From: Castellaniella hirudinis
Lineage (GTDB): Bacteria > Pseudomonadota > Gammaproteobacteria > Burkholderiales > Burkholderiaceae_B
NCBI RefSeq assembly: GCF_042651965.1
Contig: NZ_JBHSDY010000002.1
Coordinates: forward strand, 496,001-560,000
Reading direction: 5' to 3'
DNA length: 64,000 nucleotides
Shown: piece after piece, positions 1 through 10,596 of the stretch
Numbering within the stretch: position 1 is the first letter of the stretch
Layout of the letters: the number at the start of each line of letters is the position of its first letter
Notes under the pieces: generated by a model
Seen by the model: the letters and a program-made list of their open reading frames with translations, nothing else
Told to the model about the DNA's origin: nothing
Database searches by the model: none
Program-made: the position numbers and the translations under genes

Positions 1-227
1 CCATCCAGCCCGGCGGCACGGCCCCGGCCGGGGTCAACGCGCTGGGCGGCACCGTGCATGCCGACCGTTTCCTGGGTTCGGCCCGCCGCATCGACCTCGC
101 CATCGGCGAGGGCCTGGTGCGCATCGACACCCTGTCCCGGGCGCCCTTCGACACCGTCGTGGTGCCGCCCGAATCGATTCGACTGCTTCCCCCCGAGCAT
201 CCCTCGGATTCCTCCCCCGCCCCTTAG
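1..227 (+). CDS. ABC transporter ATP-binding protein, C-terminal fragment (partial at window edge)
   Basis: An open frame entering from the left edge (first full codon at base 3) runs to a TAG at 225-227. The translation contains GTVHADRFLGSARRIDLAIG and ends in a Pro/Ser-rich tail. That resembles the C-terminal TOBE-type substrate domain of Fe3+/spermidine/phosphonate-type importer ATPases. The Walker motifs lie outside the window, so the assignment rests on the fragment's beta-rich pattern and on the next two genes, a binding protein and a permease of the same transporter class. Its stop codon overlaps the AGGAG that serves the next gene, so the two are co-translated. Confidence 0.7.
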   Translation, partial: IQPGGTAPAGVNALGGTVHADRFLGSARRIDLAIGEGLVRIDTLSRAPFDTVVVPPESIRLLPPEHPSDSSPAP

Positions 228-237
228 GAGAATGAAC

Positions 238-1314
238 GTGAGAACCCTCAAGCTTGCCGGCGCTGTCGCAACCGCCGTGCTGTGCCTGGCCGCAGGCGCG
301 GCCCAGGCCTTTGACGGCCCCGAACTCTATCAAGGCGAACAGGCCTTGTACGAGGCGGCCAAGAAAGAAGGCATGGTCGTGTCCTTCGACACCGGCCCCA
401 CCTGGGCAAACTGGAACGCGCAGTTCAACGCCTTCAAGAAACGCTACCCCGGCGTCGAACTGGTCTACAACGACCTGGGTTCCGCCGCCACCGTGGTCGC
501 GCTGGACAAGGCGCGCAACCGCCCTCAGGCCGACACGGCCTACTACTTCGCCGCCTCGGCCCTGGACGCAATCGCCAAGGATGTGGTCACGGGCTTCAAA
601 CCGGTACAGTTCGACAAACTGCCCGAGACCTTGCGCGACCCGGACGGCAAGTGGTTCACCATCCACACGCTGAACGTGGCCTTCCTGGTGAACAAGAAGC
701 TGGTCAAGGACGTGCCGCAGTCCTGGCAGGACCTGCTCAAGCCTGAATACAAAGGCTCGATCGTCTATCTCGACCCGCGCTCGACCGGCCAGGGACAGGT
801 CATCGTCCTGGCGGCGAACTTCGCCAACCAGGGCTCCATGGACGACGTCAAGCCCGGCATCGACTATCTGGGCAAGCTGCAGAGCACCGGCAACGTGCTG
901 CGCGTGGTGGGCACCACCCCGTACGCCCAGTTTCTCAAGGGCGAAATCCCCATCTGGATCGGCTACGAGAACGACGGCCTGAAAGCCCAGTATCTCGACG
1001 GCATGGGCGATGACATCGACGTGGTCATCCCCAAGGACGGCTCGGCCGCCGCACCCTATGCGATCAGCCTGGTCAAGAACGGCCCCAACCCGAACGCCGG
1101 CAAGCTGTGGCTGAACTACATCATGACCACGCCGGGCCAGGTGACCTTCGCACAAGGATTCGTACGGCCCTCCGTGCCCGGCACCGAACTGCCCAAGGAC
1201 ATCGCCGAAAAACTGCCCGCGGCGCCCCAGATCCAAGCCATCGACATCGCCAAGGCGACCGCCCGGAAGGCGGCGATCGACCAGGGCTGGGCGCGCGCGG
1301 TGCTGAACCAGTAG
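238..1314 (+). CDS. ABC transporter periplasmic substrate-binding protein (Fe3+/aminoethylphosphonate-like class)
   Basis: This 358-residue exported binding protein has a signal peptide of about 24 residues ending AQA before FDG. The mature part has the periplasmic-binding fold of the SBP_bac_6/8 (PotD/FbpA/PhnS) type, with VVSFDTGPTWANWNAQFNAF near the N-terminus and an APYAISLVKNGPNP segment late. I chose the GTG at 238 because AGGAG at 226-230 sits 7 bases upstream. The in-frame ATG at 232 would leave only one base of spacing. It lies between the ATPase and permease of the same operon. The substrate is unknown. It lacks the paired Tyr-Tyr iron ligands of FbpA, so small organic ligands such as phosphonates or polyamines are at least as likely as iron. 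Confidence 0.85.
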   Translation: MRTLKLAGAVATAVLCLAAGAAQAFDGPELYQGEQALYEAAKKEGMVVSFDTGPTWANWNAQFNAFKKRYPGVELVYNDLGSAATVVALDKARNRPQADTAYYFAASALDAIAKDVVTGFKPVQFDKLPETLRDPDGKWFTIHTLNVAFLVNKKLVKDVPQSWQDLLKPEYKGSIVYLDPRSTGQGQVIVLAANFANQGSMDDVKPGIDYLGKLQSTGNVLRVVGTTPYAQFLKGEIPIWIGYENDGLKAQYLDGMGDDIDVVIPKDGSAAAPYAISLVKNGPNPNAGKLWLNYIMTTPGQVTFAQGFVRPSVPGTELPKDIAEKLPAAPQIQAIDIAKATARKAAIDQGWARAVLNQ

Positions 1315-1323
1315 GCCGTCGCC

Positions 1324-2151
1324 ATGCAGCTCTCGCGACAACGCTTCGCGCTGTTCACCCTGCCGGCACTGGCGCTGTTCTGCCTGTTCTTCGTGGTGCC
1401 GGTCGCCCTGATCCTGGGCGAAGCCTTGTCTGACGAGGGCGCCTTCCCGAGGGCGCTGTCCGATCCGCTGTTCCAGCGCGGACTGTGGGGGACGATCGTC
1501 CTCGGGACCTTGACGCCCCTGGCCTCGGTGCTCGTCGGATTCTGCGTCACCCTGGGCCTGAACCGCATGCGGCCGGGCATGCGCACGGCGTCGCTGTTCG
1601 CGATCTCCCTGCCGCTGACCTTCTCGGGCCTGATCGTGGCCTACGGTTTCATCCTCGGGTTCGGGCGCGCGGGATTCGTCACCCAACTGCTGGCCCAGAT
1701 CGGCTTCGATCCCGCCCAGGTCGGCGCGCTGATCTATACCCCTGCAGGCCTGGGATTCGCCTATTCCTATTACCTGATTCCCCGGGTCGTCATGATCCTG
1801 CTGCCCGCCGTGCGCAATTTCGACATGGTGCAGCTCTCGGTGGCGCAGTCGCTGGGCGCCGGCCGCCTGCGCACCATCGCGGGGATCATGCTGCCGCAGA
1901 TTTTCCCCAGCCTGGTGGCCGCCTTCTGTCTGACGGCAGCCGTGGCGATGGGCGCCTACGGGACCGCGCTGGCCCTGGTCGGCACCCAGCTCAACATCCT
2001 GCCCCTGTTGCTCTACAGCAAGATCTCCGAAGCCGGTTCCGACCTGCCGGCCGCTGCGGCGATCTCGCTGGTGCTCATGGCCCTGTGCTGCATTGTCATC
2101 ACGCTGGGCGAATGGTTCGTGTCCTCGCGGGAAAAGCACGCCACGAGGTAA
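1324..2151 (+). CDS. ABC transporter inner-membrane permease
   Basis: A 275-residue integral membrane protein with about six transmembrane segments, starting 9 bases after the binding-protein stop. The cytoplasmic loop QSLGAGRLRTIAGIMLPQIF matches the EAA coupling motif of binding-protein-dependent permeases (EAA-G-I-LP pattern). It forms the channel for the preceding binding protein and is powered by the upstream ATPase. Families of this type normally encode two different permeases side by side. Here the next gene, htpG, is convergent and begins 19 bases later, so any partner must lie upstream of the window or the permease acts as a homodimer. Confidence 0.87.
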   Translation: MQLSRQRFALFTLPALALFCLFFVVPVALILGEALSDEGAFPRALSDPLFQRGLWGTIVLGTLTPLASVLVGFCVTLGLNRMRPGMRTASLFAISLPLTFSGLIVAYGFILGFGRAGFVTQLLAQIGFDPAQVGALIYTPAGLGFAYSYYLIPRVVMILLPAVRNFDMVQLSVAQSLGAGRLRTIAGIMLPQIFPSLVAAFCLTAAVAMGAYGTALALVGTQLNILPLLLYSKISEAGSDLPAAAAISLVLMALCCIVITLGEWFVSSREKHATR

Positions 2152-2169
2152 GCCCACACGCCCCCGCGA

Positions 2170-4074
2170 TCACGCCTGCAGCAACAGCGCGTTCACCCGC
2201 TTCACGAACGCTGCGGGATCCTTCAGGGCCGCGCCTTCGGCCAGCATGGCCTGGTCCAGCAACAGTTCAGCCCAGTCACCGAACGATGCGTCGGGCTGCG
2301 CCTCCAGGCGCTTGACCAGGGCGTGCTGCGGGTTCACTTCCAGGATGGGCTTGACTTCGGGCGCGTCCTGGCCGGCGGCCTTGAGCATGCGCAGCAGGTG
2401 CGGGCTCAACTCGTTCTCGTCCACGACCACGCAGGCGGGCGAATCGACCAGGCGGGCCGTGGCCCGGACTTCCTTGACGCGCTCGCCCAGGGCAGCCGTC
2501 AAGCGCTCGATCGTCGGCTTGAAGGCCTCGGCGGCTTCGGCCTGCTGCTTCTTTTCTTCCTCATCGGCCAGCGCGTCCAGGTCCAGGCCGCCCTTGGCGA
2601 CCGAGGCCAGGGACTTGCCTTCGAATTCACGCAAATAGGACAGCATCCATTCGTCCACGCGGTCGGACAGCAGCAGGACTTCCAGGCCCTTGCGGCGGAA
2701 GACTTCCAGGTGCGGGCTGTGCGCGGCGGCGGCGTAGGAATCGGCGCTCAGGTAGTAGATCTTGTCCTGGCCTTCCTTCATGCGGCCGATGTAGTCGGCC
2801 AGGGACACGGTCTGCGCCGGGCTGTCGGACTGGGTGGACGCGAAACGCAGCAGGCCGGCGATGCGGTCCTTGTTGGCGGGGTCCTCGCCCGCGCCTTCCT
2901 TCAGCACCTGGCCGAACTGGGTCCAGAATTCGGCGTATTCCTCGGGCTTGTCCTTGGCCAGGTCTTCGAGCAGGCCCAGGATGCGCTTGGCGGAGCCTTC
3001 GCGGATGGCGCGCACGTCGCGGCTTTCCTGCAGGATTTCCCGCGAGACGTTCAGCGGCAGGTCGGCGGAATCGACCACGCCGCGCACGAAGCGCAGGTAG
3101 GTCGGGAGCAACTGGTCGGCGTCGTCCATGATGAAGACGCGCTTGACGTACAGCTTCACGCCCCGGCGGGCATCCCGGTCGTACAGGTCGAAGGGCGCGC
3201 GCTTCGGGACGAACAGCAACTGGGTGTATTCGCTGCGGCCCTCGACACGATTGTGCGTCCAGGCCAGCGGGTCCTCAAAATCGTGCGAAACGTGCTTGTA
3301 GAACTCTTTGTACTGTTCGTCGGTGATGTCGGACTTGGACCGGGTCCACAAGGCATTGGCCTGGTTGACGGTTTCCCAGGCGTCCTTGACGACTTGCTCG
3401 GACTTTTCCGCGTCCCATTCTTCCTGCTTCATTTCGACGGGCAGGGAGATGTGGTCGGAGTAGCGGCGCAGGACCTCACGCAGCTTCCAGCTCGACAGGA
3501 ATTCGTCCTCGTCGGCACGCAGGGTCAGCGTGACGGAGGTGCCGCGCGCTTCCTGGTCGATGGCAGCCACGGAGAATTCGCCCTGGCCGTCGGATTCCCA
3601 CAGCACGCCTTCGGATGCCGGCAGGCCGGCGCGGCGGCTGCGCACCGCAACCTTTTCCGCGACGATGAAAGACGAATAGAAACCGACGCCGAACTGGCCG
3701 ATCAACTGGGCGTCCTTCTGCTTGTCGCCGGTCAGTTGGGAGAAGAATTCGCGCGTGCCGGAACGGGCGATGGTGCCCAGGTTGGCGATCGCCTCGTCAC
3801 GCGACAGGCCGATGCCGTTGTCGGTGATGGTGATGGTGCGGGCGTCCTTGTCGAATTCGACGCGAATGCGCAGATCGGCGCCGCCTTCGAGCAGTTCCGG
3901 GTGATCGATGGCCTCGAAGCGCAGCTTGTCGCAGGCGTCGGACGCGTTGGACACGAGTTCGCGCAGAAAGATTTCTTTGTTGCTGTACAGGGAATGGATC
4001 ATCAGGTGCAGCAACTGCTTGACCTCGGCCTGGAAGCCCAGGGTTTCGGCCGGCTTGGTATCGGTTTGGCTCAT
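2170..4074 (-). CDS. htpG: HtpG, Hsp90-family ATP-dependent chaperone
   Basis: 634 residues, full length for bacterial Hsp90. The N-terminal GHKL ATPase domain is intact: RELVSNASDACDKLR (helix with the catalytic Glu and Mg-binding Asn), DNGIGLSRDE, GTIARSGT and the lid glycine motif GQFGVGFYSSF. The middle and C-terminal dimerisation domains follow. It is a cytoplasmic homodimer that remodels stress-damaged and client proteins. It is monocistronic: the upstream LysR gene is 150 bases away and a sigma-32 promoter at 4165-4191 lies in that gap. It converges on the ABC permease with 18 bases between the stops. Confidence 0.98.
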   Translation of the reverse strand: MSQTDTKPAETLGFQAEVKQLLHLMIHSLYSNKEIFLRELVSNASDACDKLRFEAIDHPELLEGGADLRIRVEFDKDARTITITDNGIGLSRDEAIANLGTIARSGTREFFSQLTGDKQKDAQLIGQFGVGFYSSFIVAEKVAVRSRRAGLPASEGVLWESDGQGEFSVAAIDQEARGTSVTLTLRADEDEFLSSWKLREVLRRYSDHISLPVEMKQEEWDAEKSEQVVKDAWETVNQANALWTRSKSDITDEQYKEFYKHVSHDFEDPLAWTHNRVEGRSEYTQLLFVPKRAPFDLYDRDARRGVKLYVKRVFIMDDADQLLPTYLRFVRGVVDSADLPLNVSREILQESRDVRAIREGSAKRILGLLEDLAKDKPEEYAEFWTQFGQVLKEGAGEDPANKDRIAGLLRFASTQSDSPAQTVSLADYIGRMKEGQDKIYYLSADSYAAAAHSPHLEVFRRKGLEVLLLSDRVDEWMLSYLREFEGKSLASVAKGGLDLDALADEEEKKQQAEAAEAFKPTIERLTAALGERVKEVRATARLVDSPACVVVDENELSPHLLRMLKAAGQDAPEVKPILEVNPQHALVKRLEAQPDASFGDWAELLLDQAMLAEGAALKDPAAFVKRVNALLLQA

Positions 4075-4164
4075 GATTCGGGTGAGTTCGAAGGTTCAGG
4101 CGGGATCGCGGGGCGCCCCGGGGAGCGCACGCACGGCAGCCCCCAGGGCGGATTGCTCCATCAG

Positions 4165-4191
4165 ATGGGGCCGGCAGCGGACATTTTCAAG
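4165..4191 (-). promoter_or_regulatory. sigma-32 heat-shock promoter of htpG
   Basis: Read on the minus strand, CTTGAAA (4191-4185) is followed after exactly 14 bases by CCCCAT (4170-4165). This matches the sigma-32 consensus CTTGAAA-N13/14-CCCCAT. Transcription would start near 4157 and leave an htpG leader of about 80 bases. Heat-shock control of htpG is well established in proteobacteria, which supports the call. Confidence 0.85.
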
Positions 4192-4194
4192 ACA

Positions 4195-4212
4195 CGCCGC
4201 CCAAAGGCGGCG
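4195..4212 (-). terminator. hairpin downstream of the LysR gene, just before the htpG promoter
   Basis: CGCCGCC and GGCGGCG form a perfect 7-bp stem around a CAAA loop, 13 bases past the end of the LysR gene. On the minus strand it is followed by TGTCTTG rather than a T-run. It may be a weak or Rho-assisted terminator that insulates htpG from the regulator gene. Confidence 0.45.
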
Positions 4213-4224
4213 CACGGCGCGGAC

Positions 4225-5139
4225 CTACCAGGTCGTCGGGCGCCCCATGCGGTCGGTCTCGTAGATCTTGTGGTCGCGCAGGCGCCGCAACAGCCAGGCC
4301 CCGGCCCGGCCCAGGGTGTGGGATTTCTGCCAGACCAGATCGATGCCGACCACCCAGTCAGTGTGCGGGTAGGCCGTCAAGGGCAGTTCGACCAGTTCGC
4401 CGGCCTCCAGTTCGCGCAGGACGAGCTGGCGCGGCAAGGTGGACCAGCCCAGGCCGGCGCGCGTCATTTCCAGCAAGGCCAGATAGTTTTCCGCCCGCCA
4501 GCACTGCGTGGCCTCCAGGTATTCCGTCGACGGCAGACGCTCGTTGTGCGCCAGGAACATCAGGCGCCGGTGCCCGCGCAGTTCCGCGAAGTCGATCTTC
4601 GGCAGCTTCGCCAGAGGGTGGTCGTGGCGCACGACGTGCAACAGGATCAGCTTGCCCATCTGGGCAAAGGCCAGCTCCCGGGGATAGTCCCGCTGCGCGA
4701 ACGCAATGCCCATGGCGACCTCGCCCCGCCGCACCAGGCCGGACACATCGCCGTCGAAAGAATGGCGGATGTCCAGGTCCACATACGGAAAATGCGCCGC
4801 GAAATCCGCCAGCGGCGTCATGAGGGTGTTGTGGGGCGCTTCGATCGCCAGGCGCAGGCGGGTCTCGGTGGCCTCGGACAAGTCCCGCGCATGGGCCTCC
4901 AGATCCAGGCAGCGTTCCAGCACCAGTTCCGCCTGGCGCAGCAGCCGCGCGCCGGCCTCGGTCGGCACCGGCCACTTGCGGCTGCGGTCGAACAGTTCCA
5001 CCCCCAGGTCGATCTCCAGATTGGAAATCGCCGCGCTGACGGTGGACTGGGTCTTGCCCAGATGCCGGGCCGCGGCAGAAAACGAGCCGGCCCGCACCAC
5101 GGCGGCAAAGGTCTCCAGTTGATCCAGTGTGTAGCGCAT
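4225..5139 (-). CDS. LysR-family transcriptional regulator, divergent from the nucleobase permease
   Basis: 304 residues with the usual LysR layout. The N-terminal winged helix-turn-helix is at about residues 3-62 (LDQLETFAAVVRAGSFSAAA, then TQSTVSAAISNLE), followed by a helical linker and a substrate-binding co-inducer domain from about residue 90. It is transcribed away from the NCS2 permease at 5238, with 98 bases between the starts. That arrangement usually means the regulator controls the divergent permease-deaminase pair and itself. The inducer is unknown; a purine such as xanthine, urate or guanine is the obvious inference from context. The C-terminus ends TDRMGRPTTW, with no sign of truncation. 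Confidence 0.9.
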   Translation of the reverse strand: MRYTLDQLETFAAVVRAGSFSAAARHLGKTQSTVSAAISNLEIDLGVELFDRSRKWPVPTEAGARLLRQAELVLERCLDLEAHARDLSEATETRLRLAIEAPHNTLMTPLADFAAHFPYVDLDIRHSFDGDVSGLVRRGEVAMGIAFAQRDYPRELAFAQMGKLILLHVVRHDHPLAKLPKIDFAELRGHRRLMFLAHNERLPSTEYLEATQCWRAENYLALLEMTRAGLGWSTLPRQLVLRELEAGELVELPLTAYPHTDWVVGIDLVWQKSHTLGRAGAWLLRRLRDHKIYETDRMGRPTTW

Positions 5140-5237
5140 GTCCGTCCAATATATCGATCAAATCGATGGATGATCATTTGTTTCAATGATAAATCAAGTG
5201 GATCATGGCGCCACGAACTAAAACCAAGGAGACACAC

Positions 5238-6599
5238 ATGGCCCGGCCAGAATCCGTCCATCCCGTGGACGAAATACTCCCCCTGAAACAGCTTTTCACC
5301 TTCGGACTGCAGCACGTGCTGGTCATGTACGCGGGCGCCGTCGCCGTGCCGCTGATCCTGGGCAGCGCCCTGGGGCTGAGCCAGCACGACATGGTGCTGC
5401 TGATCAACGCCAATCTGCTGACCTCGGGCATCGCCACCCTGATCCAGACCATCGGCTGCTGGAAATTCGGGGCGCGCCTGCCGCTGATCCAGGGCTGCTC
5501 GTTCATCGCCATCGCGCCGATGATCATGATCGGCAAGCAGTACGGCATCAGCCACCTGTTCGGCTCGGTCATCGCCTGCGGCTTCATCACCATCCTGATC
5601 GCACCGATCTTCAGCCGCCTGCTGAAGTTCTTTCCGCCGGTGGTGATCGGCAGCCTAATCACCATCATCGGCGTCTCCCTGATGCCCGCCGCCGCCATCT
5701 GGCTGGGCGGCGGCAACCCGGACGCGGCCGACTTCGGCTCGGTCCCCAACCTGCTGCTGGGCCTGGCGACCATCGCCATCACCCTGTTCATCTACGCCCG
5801 CTACAAGGGCTTCGTCGGCAATCTGTCGGTCCTGATCGGACTGATCGCGGGCACGGCCATCGCCGCCGCCTTCGGCATGACCAGTTTCGGCCACGTGGGC
5901 GAGGCCGCCTGGTTCGAGATCAGCGCGCCTTTCGCCTTCGGCCTGCCCGAATTTTCCGTGGCGCCGATCCTGATCATGACCCTGGCCATGCTGGTCATCA
6001 TGGCCGAGACCACCGGCAACGTGCTGGCGATCGGCACCATCGTCGGCCGCCCCTCGTCCCAGGAAACCCTGGGCAACGCCTTCCGCTCGGACGGTCTGTC
6101 GACCATGCTGGGCGGCATGTTCAACAGCTTCCCCTACAACGCCTTCACCCAGAACACCGGCCTGATCGCCCTGTCGAACGTCAAGAGCCGCTACGTCGTG
6201 GCCGCCTCGGGCGTGATCATGATGCTCATGGGCATGTTCCCCACGCTGGGCGCGATCATCGCCTCGATTCCGCGCCCGGTCCTGGGCGGCTGCGCCATCG
6301 TGATGTTCGGCATGACCACCGTGGCCGGCATCCAGGAACTGTCCCGTGTGCAATTCGAAGGCACCCGCAACGGCATCATCGTGGCGGTCTCGGTCAGCAT
6401 CGGCGTCCTGCCCATGTCCTTCCCCGCCCTGTTCGGCCACGTCGAAGGCCCGCTGCGCCTGATCCTCGACAGCGGCATCTTCCTGGGCGCCATCACGGCC
6501 GTCCTGCTGAACGTCCTGCTCAACGGCACGGGCGCGCAGCCCGCCCAGGTGCAGAGCCTGCCGGCCGAGGCCCCGCACAGCGGCGCCCTGGAAGCCTGA
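5238..6599 (+). CDS. NCS2-family purine/xanthine-type nucleobase:cation symporter
   Basis: A 453-residue polytopic membrane protein of the nucleobase-ascorbate transporter family. Visible family landmarks are the QH pair in TM1 (LQHVLVMYAGAVAVPL), the TM8 motif MAETTGNVLAIG with its substrate-binding Glu, and the TM10 signature SFPYNAFTQNTGLIALSNVK. The signature Thr (QNxGxxxxT) is Ser here. Start at 5238: AAGGAG lies 6 bases upstream. It imports a purine base with protons or sodium. The downstream deaminase gene and the divergent LysR gene suggest guanine, xanthine or urate use. Uracil cannot be excluded from sequence alone. Confidence 0.9.
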   Translation: MARPESVHPVDEILPLKQLFTFGLQHVLVMYAGAVAVPLILGSALGLSQHDMVLLINANLLTSGIATLIQTIGCWKFGARLPLIQGCSFIAIAPMIMIGKQYGISHLFGSVIACGFITILIAPIFSRLLKFFPPVVIGSLITIIGVSLMPAAAIWLGGGNPDAADFGSVPNLLLGLATIAITLFIYARYKGFVGNLSVLIGLIAGTAIAAAFGMTSFGHVGEAAWFEISAPFAFGLPEFSVAPILIMTLAMLVIMAETTGNVLAIGTIVGRPSSQETLGNAFRSDGLSTMLGGMFNSFPYNAFTQNTGLIALSNVKSRYVVAASGVIMMLMGMFPTLGAIIASIPRPVLGGCAIVMFGMTTVAGIQELSRVQFEGTRNGIIVAVSVSIGVLPMSFPALFGHVEGPLRLILDSGIFLGAITAVLLNVLLNGTGAQPAQVQSLPAEAPHSGALEA

Positions 6600-6617
6600 A
6601 GCATCCCTCTCTTTCCC

Positions 6618-6639
6618 GGCCGCCGGGCGCCCGGCGGCC
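6618..6639. repeat. 22-bp perfect GC palindrome between permease and deaminase genes
   Basis: The 22 bases are their own reverse complement (arms GGCCGCCGGGC / GCCCGGCGGCC). They lie in the 65-base gap of an apparent two-gene transcript, 25 bases before the deaminase start. No T-run follows. The RNA hairpin would more likely dampen downstream expression or protect the permease mRNA than terminate. Confidence 0.5.
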
Positions 6640-6664
6640 CCATTCCATCACCAAGGAATTTCTG

Positions 6665-7192
6665 ATGAATACCACCACCCACTCCGAATCGTCCGGCCTC
6701 TCGAAGCTCGACAGGGACCTGCTGCAAGAGGCCATCGCGCTGGCCGACCGGTCCCGGGCCAACGGCCACCACCCCTTCGCCGCCCTGGTGGCGGACCGCG
6801 AGGGCAACATCATCGCCATCGCGGAAAACAATTCCCTGCCGCCGGCAGGCGACCCGACCCAGCACGCCGAACTCGCCGCGGCCGCAGCGGCAGCCCGCAA
6901 GCTGTCGCCCGAGGAGTTACTGGATTGCACGCTCTACACCAGCGCCGAGCCTTGCTGCATGTGCGCCGGGGCGATCTACTGGTGCAACATCGGCCGGGTC
7001 GTCTACGCGCTGTCGGAACACCGCCTGCTGACGCTGACGGGCGATCACCCGGAAAACCCGACTTTCTCGCTGCCCTGCCGTGAAGTGTTCCTGCGCGGCC
7101 AGCGCCGCATCGAGGTCCACGGCCCGCTGATGGAAGACGAGGCCGCCGAGTCCCATCGCGGTTTCTGGAACGCGGAACCCGAGCACGCCTGA
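6665..7192 (+). CDS. zinc-dependent nucleoside/guanine deaminase (CDA superfamily)
   Basis: 175 residues, the normal size for small guanine/nucleoside deaminases. Zinc motifs are intact: HAE (in TQHAELAAAAA; His ligand and catalytic Glu) and PCCMC (two Cys ligands in SAEPCCMCAGAIYWCNIGR). It is cytoplasmic and hydrolytically removes an exocyclic amino group. It starts 65 bases after a purine-type permease, so import followed by deamination, for example guanine to xanthine, is the likely job. The divergent LysR gene probably controls both. Cytosine or pterin substrates are not excluded. An AAGGAAT precedes the ATG. Confidence 0.85.
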   Translation: MNTTTHSESSGLSKLDRDLLQEAIALADRSRANGHHPFAALVADREGNIIAIAENNSLPPAGDPTQHAELAAAAAAARKLSPEELLDCTLYTSAEPCCMCAGAIYWCNIGRVVYALSEHRLLTLTGDHPENPTFSLPCREVFLRGQRRIEVHGPLMEDEAAESHRGFWNAEPEHA

Positions 7193-7202
7193 CCGGGCTG
7201 CA

Positions 7203-7226
7203 CGCCGGGCCTGATCAGGCCCGGCG
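7203..7226. terminator. 24-bp perfect palindrome between convergent deaminase and mscS genes
   Basis: A perfect palindrome with a 12-base arm (CGCCGGGCCTGA) lies 11 bases after the deaminase stop and 6 bases before the end of the convergent channel gene. Its position fits a bidirectional terminator. Neither strand shows a clear T-run, so termination may be Rho-assisted. Confidence 0.5.
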
Positions 7227-7231
7227 CCGCC

Positions 7232-8404
7232 TCAGCCTGCCGACGGCAGAGGCGGCGGCATCGGCGGCAGCGTGCCGCCCGTCTCCGACCCGCCCGGCCC
7301 GCGAGCCGGCGCCCCAAGCTGCGGCATCTCGACGGTGGACACCGGCCCGGCCAACTGGGCGCCGTGGCGGCGGATGATGTCGGCGATTTTCAGCAGCACG
7401 TCCTCCTGGACGTTCATGTAGTCGTTGTAATCGGTGCTGACCGTAAAGGCGTACAAGGACAGTTTCAGGGAAAACGTCCCGCAACTGCTGAAGTTGAACG
7501 CAAAGAAATCATGCTTCACCCCCGGATGCTGGCGCAGCATGTCCCGCGTGTCGGCGACGATGGCCGGCACGGCGCCGATGTCGGCGTAGCGGAGGTGGAT
7601 GTCCTCCATGATGCGGCGGCTGGTCATGCGGGTGTGGTTGATGACCGGCTGGGTATTGAACATCGCGTTGGGCACGTAGAAGGGCTTGCAGTCAAAGCCG
7701 ATCAGCCGCGTGGCGCGCCAGCCGATGTGCTCGACCCCGCCCATCAAATCCGTGCCGGGGATGATGATGTATTCGCCGACCTTGAATGGACGGCTGGCGA
7801 AGATCGTCAGCCCGCCCAGCAGATTGGCCACCAGACTTTGCGCCGCAAAGCCCACGGCGATGCCGCCCATGCCGCCAAAGGCCAGCAGCCCGGCGATGGA
7901 AAAGCCCAGCGCCTGCATCATCATCAGGATGGCCGTGATGACGACGGACGCCTTGGTCAGCTTGCCGATGGCGTCGGCCGCCGTCGGGTCCAGTTCGCGG
8001 CCATGTTCACGCGCCCGCAACAGCAGATTGTCCTGGATGCGATTGATCGCGCGCAGCAGCAGCCACATCACCGCCAGGATCACCCCCACGTCGCGAATCG
8101 GCGCCAGGCCATGCGACAGCAAAGAATCCTTGGCCAAGTCCCCGTCGGCGTCCCGCAGCAGGATCTGGCCGGCCAGCGCAATGCCCTGCACCCAGACCAG
8201 CATCTGCACCGGCAGAGAAGCGCCCGCCAGCAGGCCGTGCCCCCAGGCATGCCGCACGGGATGCAGGCGGCGGGCGATGCGCTCCAGCGCGAAACGCAGC
8301 AGACCGCCCGCCAGCAAGGAACCCAGGACGACGGCAAAGACCTGAATGACGGTCCGCCATTCGTGGTAGATCACCGTCAATTGTGTGAGAAAAGAAGAAA
8401 TCAA
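7232..8404 (-). CDS. MscS-family small-conductance mechanosensitive channel
   Basis: The channel has several N-terminal hydrophobic helices, then the diagnostic pore helix GLLAFGGMGGIAVGFAAQSL and the beta domain (SRPFKVGEYIIIPG). The C-terminus is Pro/Gly-rich (MPPPLPSAG). It releases solutes on hypo-osmotic shock. The frame is open up to an ATG at 8569, but its first 55 codons are AT-rich and occupy the divergent promoter region. I favour the TTG at 8404 (protein MISSFLTQLTVIYHEW, 390 residues), which has GGAG 9 bases upstream. If the ATG is used, the protein has 445 residues. It is divergent from a chemoreceptor gene. Confidence 0.85.
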   Translation of the reverse strand: MISSFLTQLTVIYHEWRTVIQVFAVVLGSLLAGGLLRFALERIARRLHPVRHAWGHGLLAGASLPVQMLVWVQGIALAGQILLRDADGDLAKDSLLSHGLAPIRDVGVILAVMWLLLRAINRIQDNLLLRAREHGRELDPTAADAIGKLTKASVVITAILMMMQALGFSIAGLLAFGGMGGIAVGFAAQSLVANLLGGLTIFASRPFKVGEYIIIPGTDLMGGVEHIGWRATRLIGFDCKPFYVPNAMFNTQPVINHTRMTSRRIMEDIHLRYADIGAVPAIVADTRDMLRQHPGVKHDFFAFNFSSCGTFSLKLSLYAFTVSTDYNDYMNVQEDVLLKIADIIRRHGAQLAGPVSTVEMPQLGAPARGPGGSETGGTLPPMPPPLPSAG

Positions 8405-8589
8405 ACCAGGAAGCTCCGGTTGCGATGGTTGAATGTTCCAGTGTATCGATCGACCGGAGGGTTCTCCAAACTTCGTCGTCCACGAATAGTCCTCATTTAT
8501 TTCCAGACATTTCGAAACTGAAAACAATCCGCTAAGGTTACTGTTCAAAGCATAAGAAACTTCCCGCATTTCCTTGCAGGAGACATACC

Positions 8590-10592
<2,003 letters not shown>

Positions 10593-10596
<4 letters not shown>

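Noticed and set aside
34..2157. 707-codon open frame on the minus strand across the ABC operon
   Set aside because: It is antisense to well-conserved transporter genes. The Gln/Gly/His/Arg-rich composition is what GC-rich antisense frames give, and it has no domain motifs.
2323..5286. 987-codon open frame on the plus strand opposite htpG and the LysR gene
   Set aside because: It is a reverse-complement shadow of htpG and the LysR gene. It has low-complexity composition and runs through the sigma-32 promoter region.
8405..8569. N-terminal 55-codon extension of the MscS channel
   Set aside because: AT-rich, covers the divergent promoter region with the chemoreceptor gene, and a TTG at 8404 has a better ribosome site. 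Kept only as an alternative start.
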